From the NCBI GenBank assembly GCA_032164245.1, contig JAVMKO010000020.1, positions 8,645,206-8,709,205 on the forward strand: a stretch of DNA of 64,000 nucleotides. The letters are read 5' to 3'. The notes below the pieces were generated by a model, which was given only the letters and a program-made list of their open reading frames with translations, had not been told where the DNA came from and made no database searches. Shown here piece after piece: positions 1 to 11,690 of this stretch (the first letter of the stretch is position 1; each line of letters begins with the position of its first letter). The translations under genes were made by a program, and so were the position numbers. This DNA comes from Sternotherus odoratus (Eukaryota; Chordata; Testudines; Kinosternidae).

Positions 1-3000
1 CGGGTCCTCGGTTCGCCCCTGTGACCTCACCCAAGAGGACAGTTGTCTTCAGCGACAACCGAACTGGGGGCGGGGGGAGGGAGGGAAGAACTGAAACCAG
101 ACCGGAAGGCCATCTGGCCTGTGAAGAAGATGATTACATGCAAGATCTCACCCTGAAGATTGGTTCTAAAAACCACTTTCTTAGAGCGAGCAGACTTAGA
201 ACAGAACAAGGCAGATACCCTATTTCCAATCCGGGGGGGGGGGGGCATTTGTGTGCTCTAACAAAATGTATTTTCTAACCCAGATGACAAAGATACCCCT
301 TACTAACTAAGCTTTTCTATTTTACAATATTCCCTCCCCCGTTACTACTAAAGTGAGATATTGGACATCGCCTCTTCCCTCAATGTGGAGGAGGGTAAGT
401 TCTGATCCATTCTGGGTTTGTACTCCAAGTGTGTGGGGGGCGGGGGAGGCCAGGGACAGCGCGGGACGCAGCACCCGGGTGCCATGGTAGGCAACTTAAG
501 CTGAGCATTCTCCGAGCACATCTCTGCCTCTGTGCTTGGCTGGAGGAAGTTGGGGAGCCTACCCCAAGCAGACCGGGTAGAAGACTGATCTGCCAGCCTG
601 GTCACCCTCTCAGTGGCCTCCCCGCACACCGGGTGAGGTCCAAGGCACAGCAGTTAACCTGTCAATGTCTTTACCGGTGAGTTTACACCACAGTTTAGGC
701 AAACAAACAGTTAAACACATTTCTTTGTGTGACTACAAAATATACTAATAAAAGAACATACCAAGCATGCAGTCGCCACACTCAGCACAGGTAGATCTAG
801 ATTTTAACTCTAACTGTCCCAGACAGTGGTGTGCTTAGTAATAAAAGAAGAGCATATAAATGATTCTGTCAGCTGAAATCTAATACACTGGGCAACATCC
901 ATTTCTCTCCCCTCCCCCCTGATATTGCAGTCCTTTAGTCCAGGCTTAAGGGACAAATCTGGACATAGTCTCCTCCGTCGAGTCTTCTTCAGAGTCTCCG
1001 TGTTGCTCGTGGCAGAGGAGAGCGGGAGGAAGACCCGGCGTGGGGCTGGCGTGTTCCATTAGAGACTCTCTGTCCACGTGCTAAGAGAACTCTAGTCCCG
1101 GCATGTGTCGAGGGCGTCGCAGATTCCTCAGGCGAGGTCGAGCGACTCCCCCGGTAGGGCCCGACCCAGGCGGCGAATGGCAGCTCCCATGCTCGACGAT
1201 GGCTGGCGATTTCGGTTCCGCACCCTCCTGGGCGCTGTGGACTAGCTCTCTGGAGACCGTGACGACGGGAGGTATCCGGGTGCCTCCTAAACCCACAGGA
1301 TTTTTTTTTTTTTAAGTGACAACTGTTCAACAAATTTTCCCATCTACAATACATATCAACCCCCCCCCGCCCCCCATACCTCAAATGCCATGATTTATAT
1401 AGATTATGACCAAAAAAAAAAGGAAAAAGGAAAAAAAAGTGTCACATTTCAGCAGATCAGAATCTGCCCCGCCCTGCATTTATGTACATCTAGACCTTGG
1501 TGGAGCATCCTGTAACCCCCCTAGATTCCTCAACGCCCGCAAGCGGGGGATTTGCGCACCATTCCTCCTGGCAGCAAGTGGACTCGGGAGTTCAAGCTCC
1601 TTCTATGCTCACCAGGAGACCTTGATCAGACAGGACTCCTTGTTCTCTGAGTCGTCAACTCTGGTACCGGGCTACATCCGCCGAGCTGCAAAGAAAAGCA
1701 GAGCGATCGGCTCATAAATCCTCAAGGAGGACAGAACCTCCCCCCCACCTCCCCTTGGGGTGCAGTGTTCATGTGGCGCTCCGGGTGAGACCGCACAAGC
1801 GCCCACGGTACCGTGAGCTTGGATCGGGTCACCGATCCTACTCCCCTGCTCGAGCAGAGCTCCGACAGGCCGACCCCTACCCGCCTCCAGCCGTGCCCCG
1901 CTCACCGGGATGGCTACTGCCAGTGGGGGGGGGGGGAATTCTCTGCCATGGGTCCACAGACATCTTGATCCTTCTAGGAGCCCTAACCTGTAGAAGACAG
2001 ACCACAAGTTTTTACTCTGGGTACATTAAAACAAAACAAGAGGATGGGGGTATGGGGTTACAGACGACTCCTGCAGTTCAGGCAGGAGGAGGATTCTACT
2101 CCGTGCCATAAGCCCGTCCCTGCACAAACACATAAGCGCTGGAAACCGGACATCTTGCAGATGCAGTGGACGTAGAGATGTGCACCTGGCCCACAGGAGC
2201 GGAGCTGTAGGACCACCTCAGACTGCTTCCGGCACACAGGTCGGGCTTGCCTTTTGGAAAAAACAGGCCACAGCGTTAGTTACCTTCGGGGCGATTCACA
2301 AAATCAAGGTACAGATATACAGCTGGCTCCTCAAGGGCTAGTCCCACCTCCGATGACCACCCCACAGAGCCCAGGCTAGTCCTTCGGGCGTCCGTGTCGC
2401 TCTACTGTGAGTCACGTGAGCCAGAGTGTTCTTTGGAGCGACTCTGGACAAATCGTGCTGACCCCCAGCCAAGCTTCTACCCCAGAGGAACCCCAGCGTA
2501 CAAATTCACCTCAGCTCTCAAACCATAGTTGGTTCCTTCCCGATGCTGTCGGGTCAAGGGGTGTCAGGCACCGTGACACCCTGTTTCACAGACTCATCTT
2601 AACTAGGGCCAAACTCTTTGCGGGTGCAATCTCTACCTCAGGGACTCTGTGGAGAAGAAAGCCTCCGTTAAGTTAGGCATAGCTTCCTCCCCTACATGGG
2701 GGGAGGGCTCGGCGTTATGCCTCTAAAAGGCATATGGGATCTTCTCAGGGGAAACATAAATAAATAAATAACAATCCGCCACATTTATGGAGAATACAGC
2801 AGTTAGTTTACACATTCTATTACACAACATACACACGAACCCTGCAGATAGTCTTTATAGTTACCGCTTTGTCGTCACTCGAGTCAATCTACTGGCCGAC
2901 TAGATTGAGCACGAGCGAGGAACTCGGTCGGTCGCAATCCAACACTCCGGGGTTTTGCAGGACCGAACCCCAAATTTTACGGCAAAGCACCCCGTTCGTT

Positions 3001-3650
3001 CCTATAGTCCTTTTTCGCCATTGGCGTCTATGGATTTTGCTATGTCATTTAGAACGGTTTATTCCTTAATTGGCGTCATCTTCAGATGTACACGCTCCAG
3101 AAAGCCTCCGAGGGGGCCATCCCCGCCTTTGGAATTTAGAAACCGTTTAGTCTCATCTTTGGGGTGCCTGCCTCCGCCTCAGGGTCGTCAATCTGCCTTC
3201 CCTCGGTCATGGAGGCGCGTGGATGGTTTTTGAGCATTTAGGTCGGTTACATTTATTCGCTCCTCCTCCTTGGACCGTCTGGCTCCGACAATGGCCTTCC
3301 AGAACGGTGCCGGTTCTGGCGGGACCTGACCGAGAGCGTCCATTCGGGACAAATTGCTTCTAGCGGGGCAGTTACAGCCCCAGGCTGGGGTTTTTCCACC
3401 TCAGAGGCCAACCAAACCAGCCAAACAAACAGAGAGGACTTGGGTTTTACCCACTGGCTCACCACAAGTCACACGAGCGATTCCCTTACACGCTCCAGTT
3501 TTCCAGGATCACCACCGGCAGCCTCTCCTTATTGGGGAGAGGGGGGAGAAGGGAACAAATGGTTATGAAAACCAATACCCCGGTAAACGAAAACATTTCT
3601 CCCGATCCCTTAAGGAAGGTCGAGCCCCAAACCTGGGTCGATATACAAAA
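1..3650. other. CpG-rich, unrecognised noncoding sequence
   Basis: No repeat family or gene is recognised here. CG dinucleotides are frequent in patches (about 970-1300, 1740-1930, 2390-2700, 2870-3330), unlike the rest of the window. Open frames on both strands are under 140 codons and resemble no family I know. Homopolymer tracts occur near 231-245 (G), 1302-1313 (T) and 1926-1937 (G), and a short TAAA run near 2757-2770. It may be a lightly decayed retroviral or LTR internal region, or a CpG island; the sequence alone does not decide. Confidence 0.4.
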
Positions 3651-3689
3651 TCGGATCGTACCTGCAAATCACGCCGTTGCCGATCCTTT

Positions 3690-4372
3690 AGAATTTAAAC
3701 TCTAAAGATTTATTCATAAAAGGACTCAGAGGCAAGAGAGACGAGAGCTAGAATTGGTTCAATGAAATCACTTACACACAGTAATGGCAACATTCTCCAT
3801 TCAGGCTCATAGCAGTGATCATTTGAACCTGCAATTTATTCAAAGTCTCTGGAGTACATGTACGTACACAGCTGGGAGGGGTCCGTCAGTCCTAGCGTAG
3901 AGCTTCCATTCATAGCAAAGTTCCTCTGGAGTAAGAGCCTGGATTGGAGACAAGACGGAGATGAGACATTACCCTTTTGTGGTCTTTTCCGGGTGCAAGA
4001 ACATCATTGTTCTTACAGTGGAAAAGCACAGCGAAATGGAGTTTGGAGGCACACACACCTTGCTGGGTCACGAGCCGTGTCTACCTTCTCTCGATGGCTC
4101 GGTCCAATAGCCGCGCCATCCGGCAGCCCAGGCAGAGCGGACGCCAAACTTGTCCGGGATGTCACGCAGAACCATAGCATACATTTGAGACACAGATGGT
4201 ATAGAACCAAACACTTTAAATACACTCATCCAGACAGCACCAGTGTCACCGGCAAACCATAATCTGGTCTTAGACACCTTAGCTGCCCCCCCTCCTTTAT
4301 ATAAGATCTGGTGCCCCTATAGGACCTCTGTTGCTACAATTTTCTATACAGTTCCAAAGTCTATAATGTCAC
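3690..4372 (-). repeat. Possible LTR-like block, minus strand
   Basis: On the minus strand the block starts near a TGTGACATTATAG sequence (about 4372), has a TATATAA box near 4296-4303 and an AATAAA signal at 3709-3714. That order is what an LTR would have, but the spacing between TATA and polyadenylation signal (about 590 bp) is long and no target duplication was found. Minus-strand frames inside it are short and unrecognised. It could instead be part of an internal region of an old retroelement. Confidence 0.3.
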
Positions 4373-4379
4373 AACTTAC

Positions 4380-6210
4380 CTTCTCCTTAGGCACGCACTC
4401 CTCATTCATGGAAACGATCCATCTCTCTCTGAAGGTCTCTGGGAGGGGGGGGGGGGGGGGGAGAAAGAAAACACCCACCCACCCACACAGAGCAGTGTTT
4501 TCTATGGAGCAAGAAAGGCATTTTAAAAATTTAACCTCACTACATCTTGTCGAGAATCCTTTCATCTAATTAACATAGACACGATCCCTTCTTTTACTCG
4601 CTAAACCGTAACACGCACGACTAGAGGGAATTATTTTCATGCCTATAAGAAACAAGACACCCCTCCCCCCTCTTAAAATCCTAAAAGAAAAGTGGACCAT
4701 CACCCATCAGAAGGAATACATTTTGGGACATAAGACATTAGGACCTTGCTGATCAATATAAAATCCTACCTCGACAAGGGCACCGACTGCCTCCTTGGCA
4801 TCGCTTTCAGAGGTCGCCGCCCTGCAAATACTAAACAAACGTGGAGTTGCGTCCGCACGTTTGCGAGACGTTCCGCCGTGGGTCCGAGACTTCTCTGCGG
4901 AGGGGTCCTTCGGGGCGCCGGTTCCACAAGCGGCGATCCCATCCGCATCCTTGCCGAGGGAGCGAGTACTGCTGGTCACCCACGCTGAAATACATAAGAA
5001 GGGAGTTAGTTCTTGCCGTGCCGGTCCCCGGGTAAAGTTCCCCTTCTTTGAATAGTTCACCACGAGTAGGCATGCGCTCCACGTGCCCGAGACAAGCTCG
5101 TCAAATACAGAGAGGAGCCTTACATCTGGAAGAACGCCGGTTACAATAAGATCGGGAAGTTACTCAAAAGGGTGTCTTGGTTGTATAAAAAAAGGGACTA
5201 TGTTTATTCTGAATTTTTCCTCTCTTAGCACCATCACAGCACTGCTGCTAGCAGAACCTGCCTAGATAGAGAAGTGGGAAAGAGTTGAGAGATCAGAGGA
5301 CACCCCCCCCCCCCCAACTGTTGTTGTATCGGAGCTAAGAGACACCGGTGGGGATCGTTCACAAGTAGCGAAGGATTGAAATAAACCCAAGTCCCCACAA
5401 CCCCCTGCACCTGCAAAACCAGTTCCAATATAAAACCATCCAGCGTGTGACATTCCTCCTGAAACATACTGGAGCCACTTTAACAAGTAGCGGTTCCGAA
5501 AAGGAAACGCCGCGACCTCTACAAATGCAAAAGAAAGCACAGCAAATACTTCGGGGATTTAGTTCCCGTACGTCGGCGGGGCATGGAGCCTCCCAGCTGG
5601 AATGGCCCATTCCAGGGGGGGCAGCGAGTTACGGTTTAACCAATCCCTTTTCTGATGCCAAAGACGGTCAGGAACCCCGCTCGACATGCTAGAAGAAGCT
5701 GGTCCGAAAACGCTGAACTACACCAGGGGAGACCTTCCAGCACAAGATCCATGGCTCCAGCGGCACCTATGGCTCACTTTAATGGCAAAGGGGTTCCCAA
5801 AGAACCAAGCGATAACCTTACCGCTCACCTTCATCTTCCTAAAGAGAAAGAAAAACGAACAAACAAACAAAAAGAGAGAACTCTGTCAAATCTGGGTCGC
5901 TAGAATGAACGACTAGGTATGGAAGCCACAGCGCTTCCTCTCCCCCCCCCCCCCACTCCGAATGGGTACGTGATGTTCTCTGGACCCAGGGCAAAGTGCC
6001 ACAGAGCTTGGTTTGGGTTCTAGAACGTTGTGCTACTTCATCATTTGCCGAATTCTTCACGGCAAACCAGGCAGGGACCTACGTCAGCAGACAGGTTACA
6101 AGCAGACCCCTCTATCTCGGGGACTATTGTCCAGTGGCGCATGCTCCATCCTACAATAACTGTAAGAGCAAGAGACGCTTTGAGAGATTGGAGGGTGGCG
6201 GGAGGGCAAA
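4380..6210. other. Unrecognised sequence with CpG patches and C/G runs
   Basis: No gene or known repeat is recognised. A CpG-rich patch lies at about 4770-4990. Long homopolymers occur near 4445-4460 (G), 5303-5318 (C) and 5941-5954 (C). A possible small minus-strand exon at 4770-4821 is discussed as a finding. Confidence 0.35.
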
Positions 6211-6217
6211 CATATGC

Positions 6218-6325
6218 ATATGTGCGCAATTCATAGATTCCAAGACCAGAGGGAGGGGACCATTGTGATCTTCTAGTCCCACCTCTTGTATTACGTATTC
6301 CAGGGACATTCACTAGCTTCATTCC
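6218..6325 (-). repeat. CR1-type LINE 3' end fragment
   Basis: The motif 'atagattccaagaccagagg' followed by 'accattgtgatcttctagtc' is the inverted 3' end of a CR1 subfamily common in reptiles. Only about 110 bp remain, with no coding part. The neighbouring stretch 6330-6850 contains no recognised feature apart from a short A run near 6707-6717. Confidence 0.55.
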
Positions 6326-6849
6326 TTATGCTCTAGGTTGATTTTTGGCAATTTAGAATTGGACTTTAATGCTTGCCAGGGATGGAGAACCCTGCGTGAC
6401 ACCCGGTAATTCACCCATGGAACCACATTTATCCTCACGGTTACAAATTTACACCTTCTTTCCAGGCTGTGTGTGCGCATCTCTAGTCAACTTCCAGCCA
6501 TCGCTACATGGATGAGCCCATTCATAAATATTTGTTACATGGTCCCAATGGGACACCACTATCCAAAAGGTAAAAACAGTACAAAAAGGTGTTATTAACC
6601 CACTTGCTGTCCAATCTGAAAGTTTGATGTTTAAGGTCTCAGTGTTATACAGCTGGACTCAGAGTAACAGTTTCATAGTGTGTTAATCAAACGGTGTTCA
6701 GTAAATAAAAAAAAAAGGTTAAGAAGGGGAAACAGTAATTAACAAAAATCGACCTGGACTAAGGAATCTAAGGATTGTTATAGAAGATTAAACTCACAGA
6801 TTTAAAACCTGTTTTTACACTTCAAGGACATCCCTCATCCTTGACACAG

Positions 6850-7195
6850 TGCCAAGGTACACACACAGAACATGAAAAGGTGAAAGTTGCCATACCAATT
6901 CTAAGAGGCTACTTAAGATGACCTATTATCAGCATGAGAAAAAACACACAAAAATCACCACCACTTTTGTAGTGACGATCAAGATGACCCATATCAGACA
7001 GTTGACAAGAATACTTCACCTGGGGAAATCAATCTAGACTGGGAATGGCTGGGTTAGTACACAAATTGAATCGAGAGCCTACATGAAGGCTATTCAATTT
7101 GCAAATCAATTCCAGTTCAGCAGCTTCTCCTTGGAGTCTGTTTTTGAAGTTTTCCCATTGGAAAATCACCACCTTCAAGTCTGTTCTCCAGTGAC
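6850..7195 (-). mobile_element. PLE 3' region, inverted half of a head-to-head pair
   Basis: Read on the minus strand this is the C-terminal end of a Penelope-like endonuclease frame followed by 3' UTR. It carries the inverse of the segment 'aacagactccttcagaagctg' seen in the plus copy at 7740-7765, here near 7115-7150. It then passes into UTR sequence near 6850-7010 (gccataccaattctaagaggct and neighbours), which resembles the UTR of the PLE copy at 19.5 kb. The segment abuts an oppositely oriented PLE copy at about 7195. No outer target duplication was found. Confidence 0.7.
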
Positions 7196-7996
7196 CGGAC
7201 TACAGAACAGGCCCGACCAAGAAAACAGAACGACACTGGCCGTCACCCTCGGTCCCCGATGAGGACCTCTCCGGTACATCGTCAAAGATCTACAAGCTAT
7301 CCTGCAAGACCATCCCTCCCTCTCACAGATCGGTCCTCACTTACATGCAGTCCCCCCAAAACTGAAGCCAATACTCACGAGCAACCACTCAACCAAAACG
7401 CTAACCCCAGAACCTATCCTTTCAACAAAGCCCAATGCCAACTCTACCCACATGGTGTCACTTGAATGACTATCGGAGGATCTCTTCCCATCAGCCACGC
7501 CACCGGGGGCTCACTCAACTGCACGTCGGCCAACGGGATATACACCATCATGTGCCAGCAATGCCCCTCCGCCACGTACATTGGCCAAACCGGACAGCTC
7601 TTCGCAAAAAGATTAAATGGACACAAATCTGACCGCGGGAATCAGAACATTCAAAAACCAGTAGAAGAACGCGTCAACCTCTCTGGTCGCTCAACAACAG
7701 ACTCAAAGGTGACAATTTCACAACATAAAAAACTTCAAAAACAGACTCCTTCAGAAGCTGCTGAACTGGAATTATTTTCCTATTTGGATACCATTCATTT
7801 AGGCCTCAGTAGAGACTGAGAACTGCTGGGTCATTACACAGATTGACTATTTCCCCAGCCTACAAAAGCTTCTAGTTAAAGACATTTCTGTCTAAACTAT
7901 TGAAGTGCTGAAATAAATCCATTAGTCTCAGGTGCCACAAGTACTCCTGTTCTTTTTACAGCTATGGACTAACACGGCTGCCACTCTGAAACCAAT
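7196..7996 (+). pseudogene. PLE pol fragment: broken zinc finger plus GIY-YIG endonuclease, and 3' tail
   Basis: This is a 5'-truncated Penelope-like copy. From about 7370 one frame runs through a degenerate zinc-finger motif, meets an in-frame TGA at 7463-7465, and continues to a stop at 7817-7819. After the stop it keeps the GIY-YIG core: GIYTIMCQQC, then TYIGQTGQ, then KRLNGHKSD. The finger has lost two cysteines relative to the better copy at 30.4 kb (CNK to FNK and CQLC to CQLY). The tail 7820-7996 ends in 'ggactaacacggctgccact' followed by CTGAAACC. The GIY-YIG domain nicks the target during PLE retrotransposition; this copy must be inactive because the RT is absent and the frame is interrupted. 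It adjoins the inverted copy at 6850-7195. Confidence 0.8.
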
Positions 7997-8189
7997 TATA
8001 GCGAATGACACCCTGGCACATCCACATGTTCAAATTGGATGTGGCCTCATCCACACGTACCGCAGAGAACTGGACCAAACAGCTGATTAACAGCAATCAC
8101 CGTGTCAAGAAACAATCCCAAGACTGGAACAGGAGAGCGCATTTGGAGCTGTAGTGAACGTACTCGGCAGCACCCAAAGTGCCCCATGG

Positions 8190-8300
8190 TCTAATGTATT
8201 TCTCCTCAGTCCCCACCCCTGCGAGGTAGGACAGTGCTAATATCCCCATTCTACAAATGGGGAACTGATGTACAGAGAAACTACTTGGCTTGCCTACAGT
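8190..8300 (-). repeat. MIR-like SINE core, inverted
   Basis: The sequence 'atccccattctacaaatggg' followed by 'gaactgatgtacagagaaac' and 'ttggcttgcctacagtcgtg' matches the familiar inverted MIR 3' half (cccattttacagatggggaa, then cttgcccaaggtcac). It is diverged and partial. Confidence 0.5.
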
Positions 8301-8329
8301 CGTGAGGGAATCAGTCTGGGGCTTGGGAG

Positions 8330-8462
8330 TAGGGTGATCAGACAGCAGGAGTGACAAATCAGGACACGGGTGAGGGTAATAAGAGCCTATATAAGAAAGA
8401 CACAAAAATCAGAACTGTCCCTATAAAGAAAAAATTATTTAAACAGGCATCCAGTCACCCTA
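8330..8462. mobile_element. hAT-type MITE, TAGGGTGAYCAGA family
   Basis: The terminal inverted repeats read TAGGGTGATCAGA at the left and, inverted, CCAGTCACCCTA at the right. The flanks CTTGGGAG and CTGGGAG look like an 8-bp target duplication with one base lost. Two sister copies at 43600 and 58790 have perfect 8-bp duplications, which places the family with hAT-like elements. There is no coding capacity. Confidence 0.7.
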
Positions 8463-10234
8463 CTGGGAGAAACAGGTTTGACCCCATAACCAAACGATAA
8501 TCCTTCCTCTCTAGGCTAGGAACATTCAGACCCATCCCTACATGGGGATGGGGATACCCATCCCCCCCCACCCCCGAAAGCACCAGGCATTTCTCCACCA
8601 GCTGCCGGTCTCCAATCAGCAGGCAAACTGGACTACAACCTCAGTAACTCTTTGTAAAGGCCTCCTTCTGCCGCAGGAGCCTTTGAATTCAAGCAATGCT
8701 GTGAGCAGCTCTCACTCAAACGGTCCTCTCAGACTCAAGGCAGACAGCTCTGTGCTTACAGCATCCAGGCAAGGGAAGAAAAACCCTCCCAAAAGAGCAG
8801 TGCAGACACTTGCAAAAGCATTTCAGAAAGTCTTTTTCCAGTTAAGAAAAAGGGAGGTGGGTGTGCTGGGAAAAAAAAAATAAATAAAGCTGTCACTGAG
8901 TCTGCAAAAAGAGAAAGACAAAGGCAGCTAGAGACACTTGAAAAGATGGGAGAAAACTAAAGCCATTGATTCAAAGTGCCTGAGGTTTTTGTTTGGCTTA
9001 AAAAGGGGGGGGGGGGGGCTAGATCCAAACCCCAAAACCACCCATTACGTTTTGCCAATCAGCTTCATCACTACTTTTTTCTTTTCTTTGTTTTTTTCCT
9101 TTACAAAGTCCTTGTTCAATTACTGTTTCAGAGCTAAGCTATGTGCACGCATGCAGAGTTAGCCTTGTTACATGTTATTTTAATGGGCACAATGGCTAAC
9201 ATTTCTCCATCATCTATGAAAATGGTCATTTCCGCCCCCCCCCCAATCCTTCCTCCTCCCCCATAGATCTTTGGCTTGTGTACAGAAGCCATGCAGAGGG
9301 GTTACTGAATTTGAGCCTTGTTGACCAAGTATACCAAAAGAGATTCATTCCACTACACAGACAAGAATACGAGGCACTGAATCGGAAGTTTGTTTAGTTC
9401 CTCCAAAAAAAGAGACTTGCCGGCTGTGGAGATTGGGAGAACATCCTCAAAACAAGGAAGATTTGTACAGACCTCATCTGGCTTCCCCCATAGCATTTTG
9501 GAACAGCTAGTTCACTACAGGTTGCATACATTTTGATCTGGCATTCAAACCACTGCTCTCCCTCATTGCTTACAAGATCCAGACATCTCAAGGCCTCAGC
9601 CGAGCTGCGACGGAAGTTCTAGACAGTGGTACATTATTTAGGGGGCCCTCGGCCTACAAATACCACAAAACAAAGTATTTTAAAAACAATGAGACACTAT
9701 GCTTGGTCTATAGTGCATTAGCCATTTCACAAACTAGCATATAAAACTTAAATTTAGGTCAACTGTAAATGAGTTCACACATACACTAGTCTCAACTGCA
9801 TTAGATGCATGGGGCCTTTTTAATGTTGCGTATTGTCACAAAGGACCAATACTTCACAGGAAGGACTCTGACCCAAGCAATCTCCTCCCACACATATCAT
9901 GTAGTTGTAATAAGATGAGGGCCTGAAACATAAACCCTTGCATTAGAGGCCCAGTATGAAAGCTAAGGCCTGAGCGAAAGTAATGGTCAAGACTTTGCTA
10001 ACACAAAGCCAAGTTAGGCTGGGAGGGAGAGGCAGGCCCTGCTCACAGAAGCTGGCAAGGAAAGGGCAGATGTGGCAAAAGTACACAAACCTCTGAGGTA
10101 CCTCAACACTTGTACATTCCATATGGAGAACAGGCAACGGGCTGACCCATCCTAAAAACAGAGGCAAAAGGGTAACATGGATACAGTGGTTTTCCCTCCA
10201 ACCAACATGTACAAGGTGAGAGACGGCACCTTAC

Positions 10235-10595
10235 TAAGTACAGGGGATGCACCTCAGTACATCGGGAGTGAGGGGTCGTTTGTTTGTACCGGTGTATAAA
10301 GATACAGCCCTGAGGCGGGGTCTGCGTCCGGCCCAAGGGGCAGCGGAGTGTCCCGCCATTCATAGTACATCCGGTAGAGTCTATAGGAAACTATTACTGT
10401 GCTTCGTTTGACAATAAGCCTGGACGGGTGCCTTTGTATCTTACTAGCGTCTGTGGTCACCGGGGGTTCTCTCGAGCTCTGCTGTGTCAGCGATCTGTGC
10501 AGAGCCGGGGCAGCACACAGAGGGAACACACACGCATCCAATTGATAGGATCAAACAAGAGCAGAGCACCACACCGGTAGCATCTGACAACAAAC
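10235..10595 (+). repeat. LTR 3' part of an endogenous retrovirus
   Basis: A TATAAA box lies at 10295-10300, a weak AATAAG polyadenylation-like motif follows near 10412, and the block stops directly before a tRNA-Trp-type primer binding site at 10598. This order (TATA, poly-A region, U5, primer site) fits the end of a 5' LTR. The left LTR boundary is not resolved. The segment is CpG-rich compared with its flanks, suggesting a comparatively recent insertion. No gag, pol or env frame follows. Confidence 0.55.
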
Positions 10596-10597
10596 AC

Positions 10598-10610
10598 TGG
10601 TGACCCCGAC
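10598..10610 (+). other. Primer binding site, tRNA-Trp type
   Basis: TGGTGACCCCGAC is the complement of the 3' end of tRNA-Trp including CCA. Avian leukosis-type retroviruses use the same primer. The match is 13 bases; the sequence then diverges (CGCTGAT against GTGAT). It lies two bases after the LTR-like block. Confidence 0.6.
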
Positions 10611-10619
10611 CGCTGATCT

Positions 10620-11690
10620 GGTCAGTAAGCGAGCTGTCCGCTGTAGGAATCACGATCTAACGTGACAGAAAACCACGAGCTAAGGAACCCCTTTGCCGCC
10701 CCCCCCCCACCACCACCACCACCACCACAAATCCCCACAGAGTTTAAGAAATAGAATGCAGAAACATGTACTGTAAATTTGTACAGCTAGGGCAGAGACT
10801 GTAGCCTTCAAATATACAATATTGCTAACTATAACCACGGCTGTTTAAATAGTTAAACAGCTTAGCATAAACTTGTCAGGCCAAGAAACAGTAACAAAGA
10901 AGAGTTTAAACACCAAACAAACAAAAAAAACCCTAAACAAGTTACAGGGCCCTGGACCACTTCCAGGGTGGCAAACAGCCCAGAGACAACCAGAAGAGGA
11001 ATGGAATAAAAACACTGGCAACAGCTGCAAGGAACTTGCTTTAAAAAAAAAAAAAAACAACCACCCTTTGCAGTCCCTGGTTATAAACATTGGCGGTGAA
11101 CAGCAGGCTTCAGGTAGCTCCCTGTGCCAGAAGAATGAGTGCAGAAGTGGGAAAAGGTGTCCCTAGTAAAATTCAAAGAAGAAACAGGGTCCACTGCAGT
11201 GCAACCACTACCTTATGATAAAAGCCAGGTTCTGGTAAAACCTCAACTGGGACCGAGACGGGTGCCTGTCAGAACGGGACGAGTACGTGCACGGAGGGAA
11301 AACATAGCATCCCTACTGTCACTGGATTGGTAAATCAAATGAAGGAAAAAATGGAAGAGTTCACAGAGCACATTAGGAGACAGGAGCTAGGACTTAAGAA
11401 GGAAGTTCAAAAAGTCAAAAACTACAATTGAGCAGGATAACACCTACAATTGATGCATTAACACACAGATTTGCCAAAACAAAAGAAAAAAAAATATACC
11501 ACCAGTTAACTGTCCCCCCCCCCCCCCCCCATATACTTTTCTCAGTTTGCTACAATTGCTGCTGCTGCTGCTGCCGCCAGTACTTTCGAAGACCTTGAAA
11601 GGAGTTCACCTCTCTTCGCTCAGGTCTCCCTACCTTCCTACATTGCTCTTGACCAGCCCTTCCCCCCCCCCCCCCTACCTCTCCTCACTT
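10620..11690. other. Retroviral leader remnant, then unrecognised sequence
   Basis: From the primer site to about 10680 the sequence may be retroviral leader ('gtcagtaagcgagctg'). After that nothing is recognised. Simple sequence occurs at 10708-10729 (CAC repeats), 11041-11056 (A), 11513-11530 (C), 11559-11578 (GCT/GCC) and 11661-11674 (C). Confidence 0.4.

Larger units (their letters stand above)
7997..10230. other. No gene seen; SINE and MITE fragments listed separately
   Basis: Apart from a MIR-like piece (8190-8300) and a hAT MITE (8330-8462), nothing is recognised. G or C homopolymers occur near 9004-9018 and 9234-9245. Open frames are short and lack family features. Confidence 0.4.
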
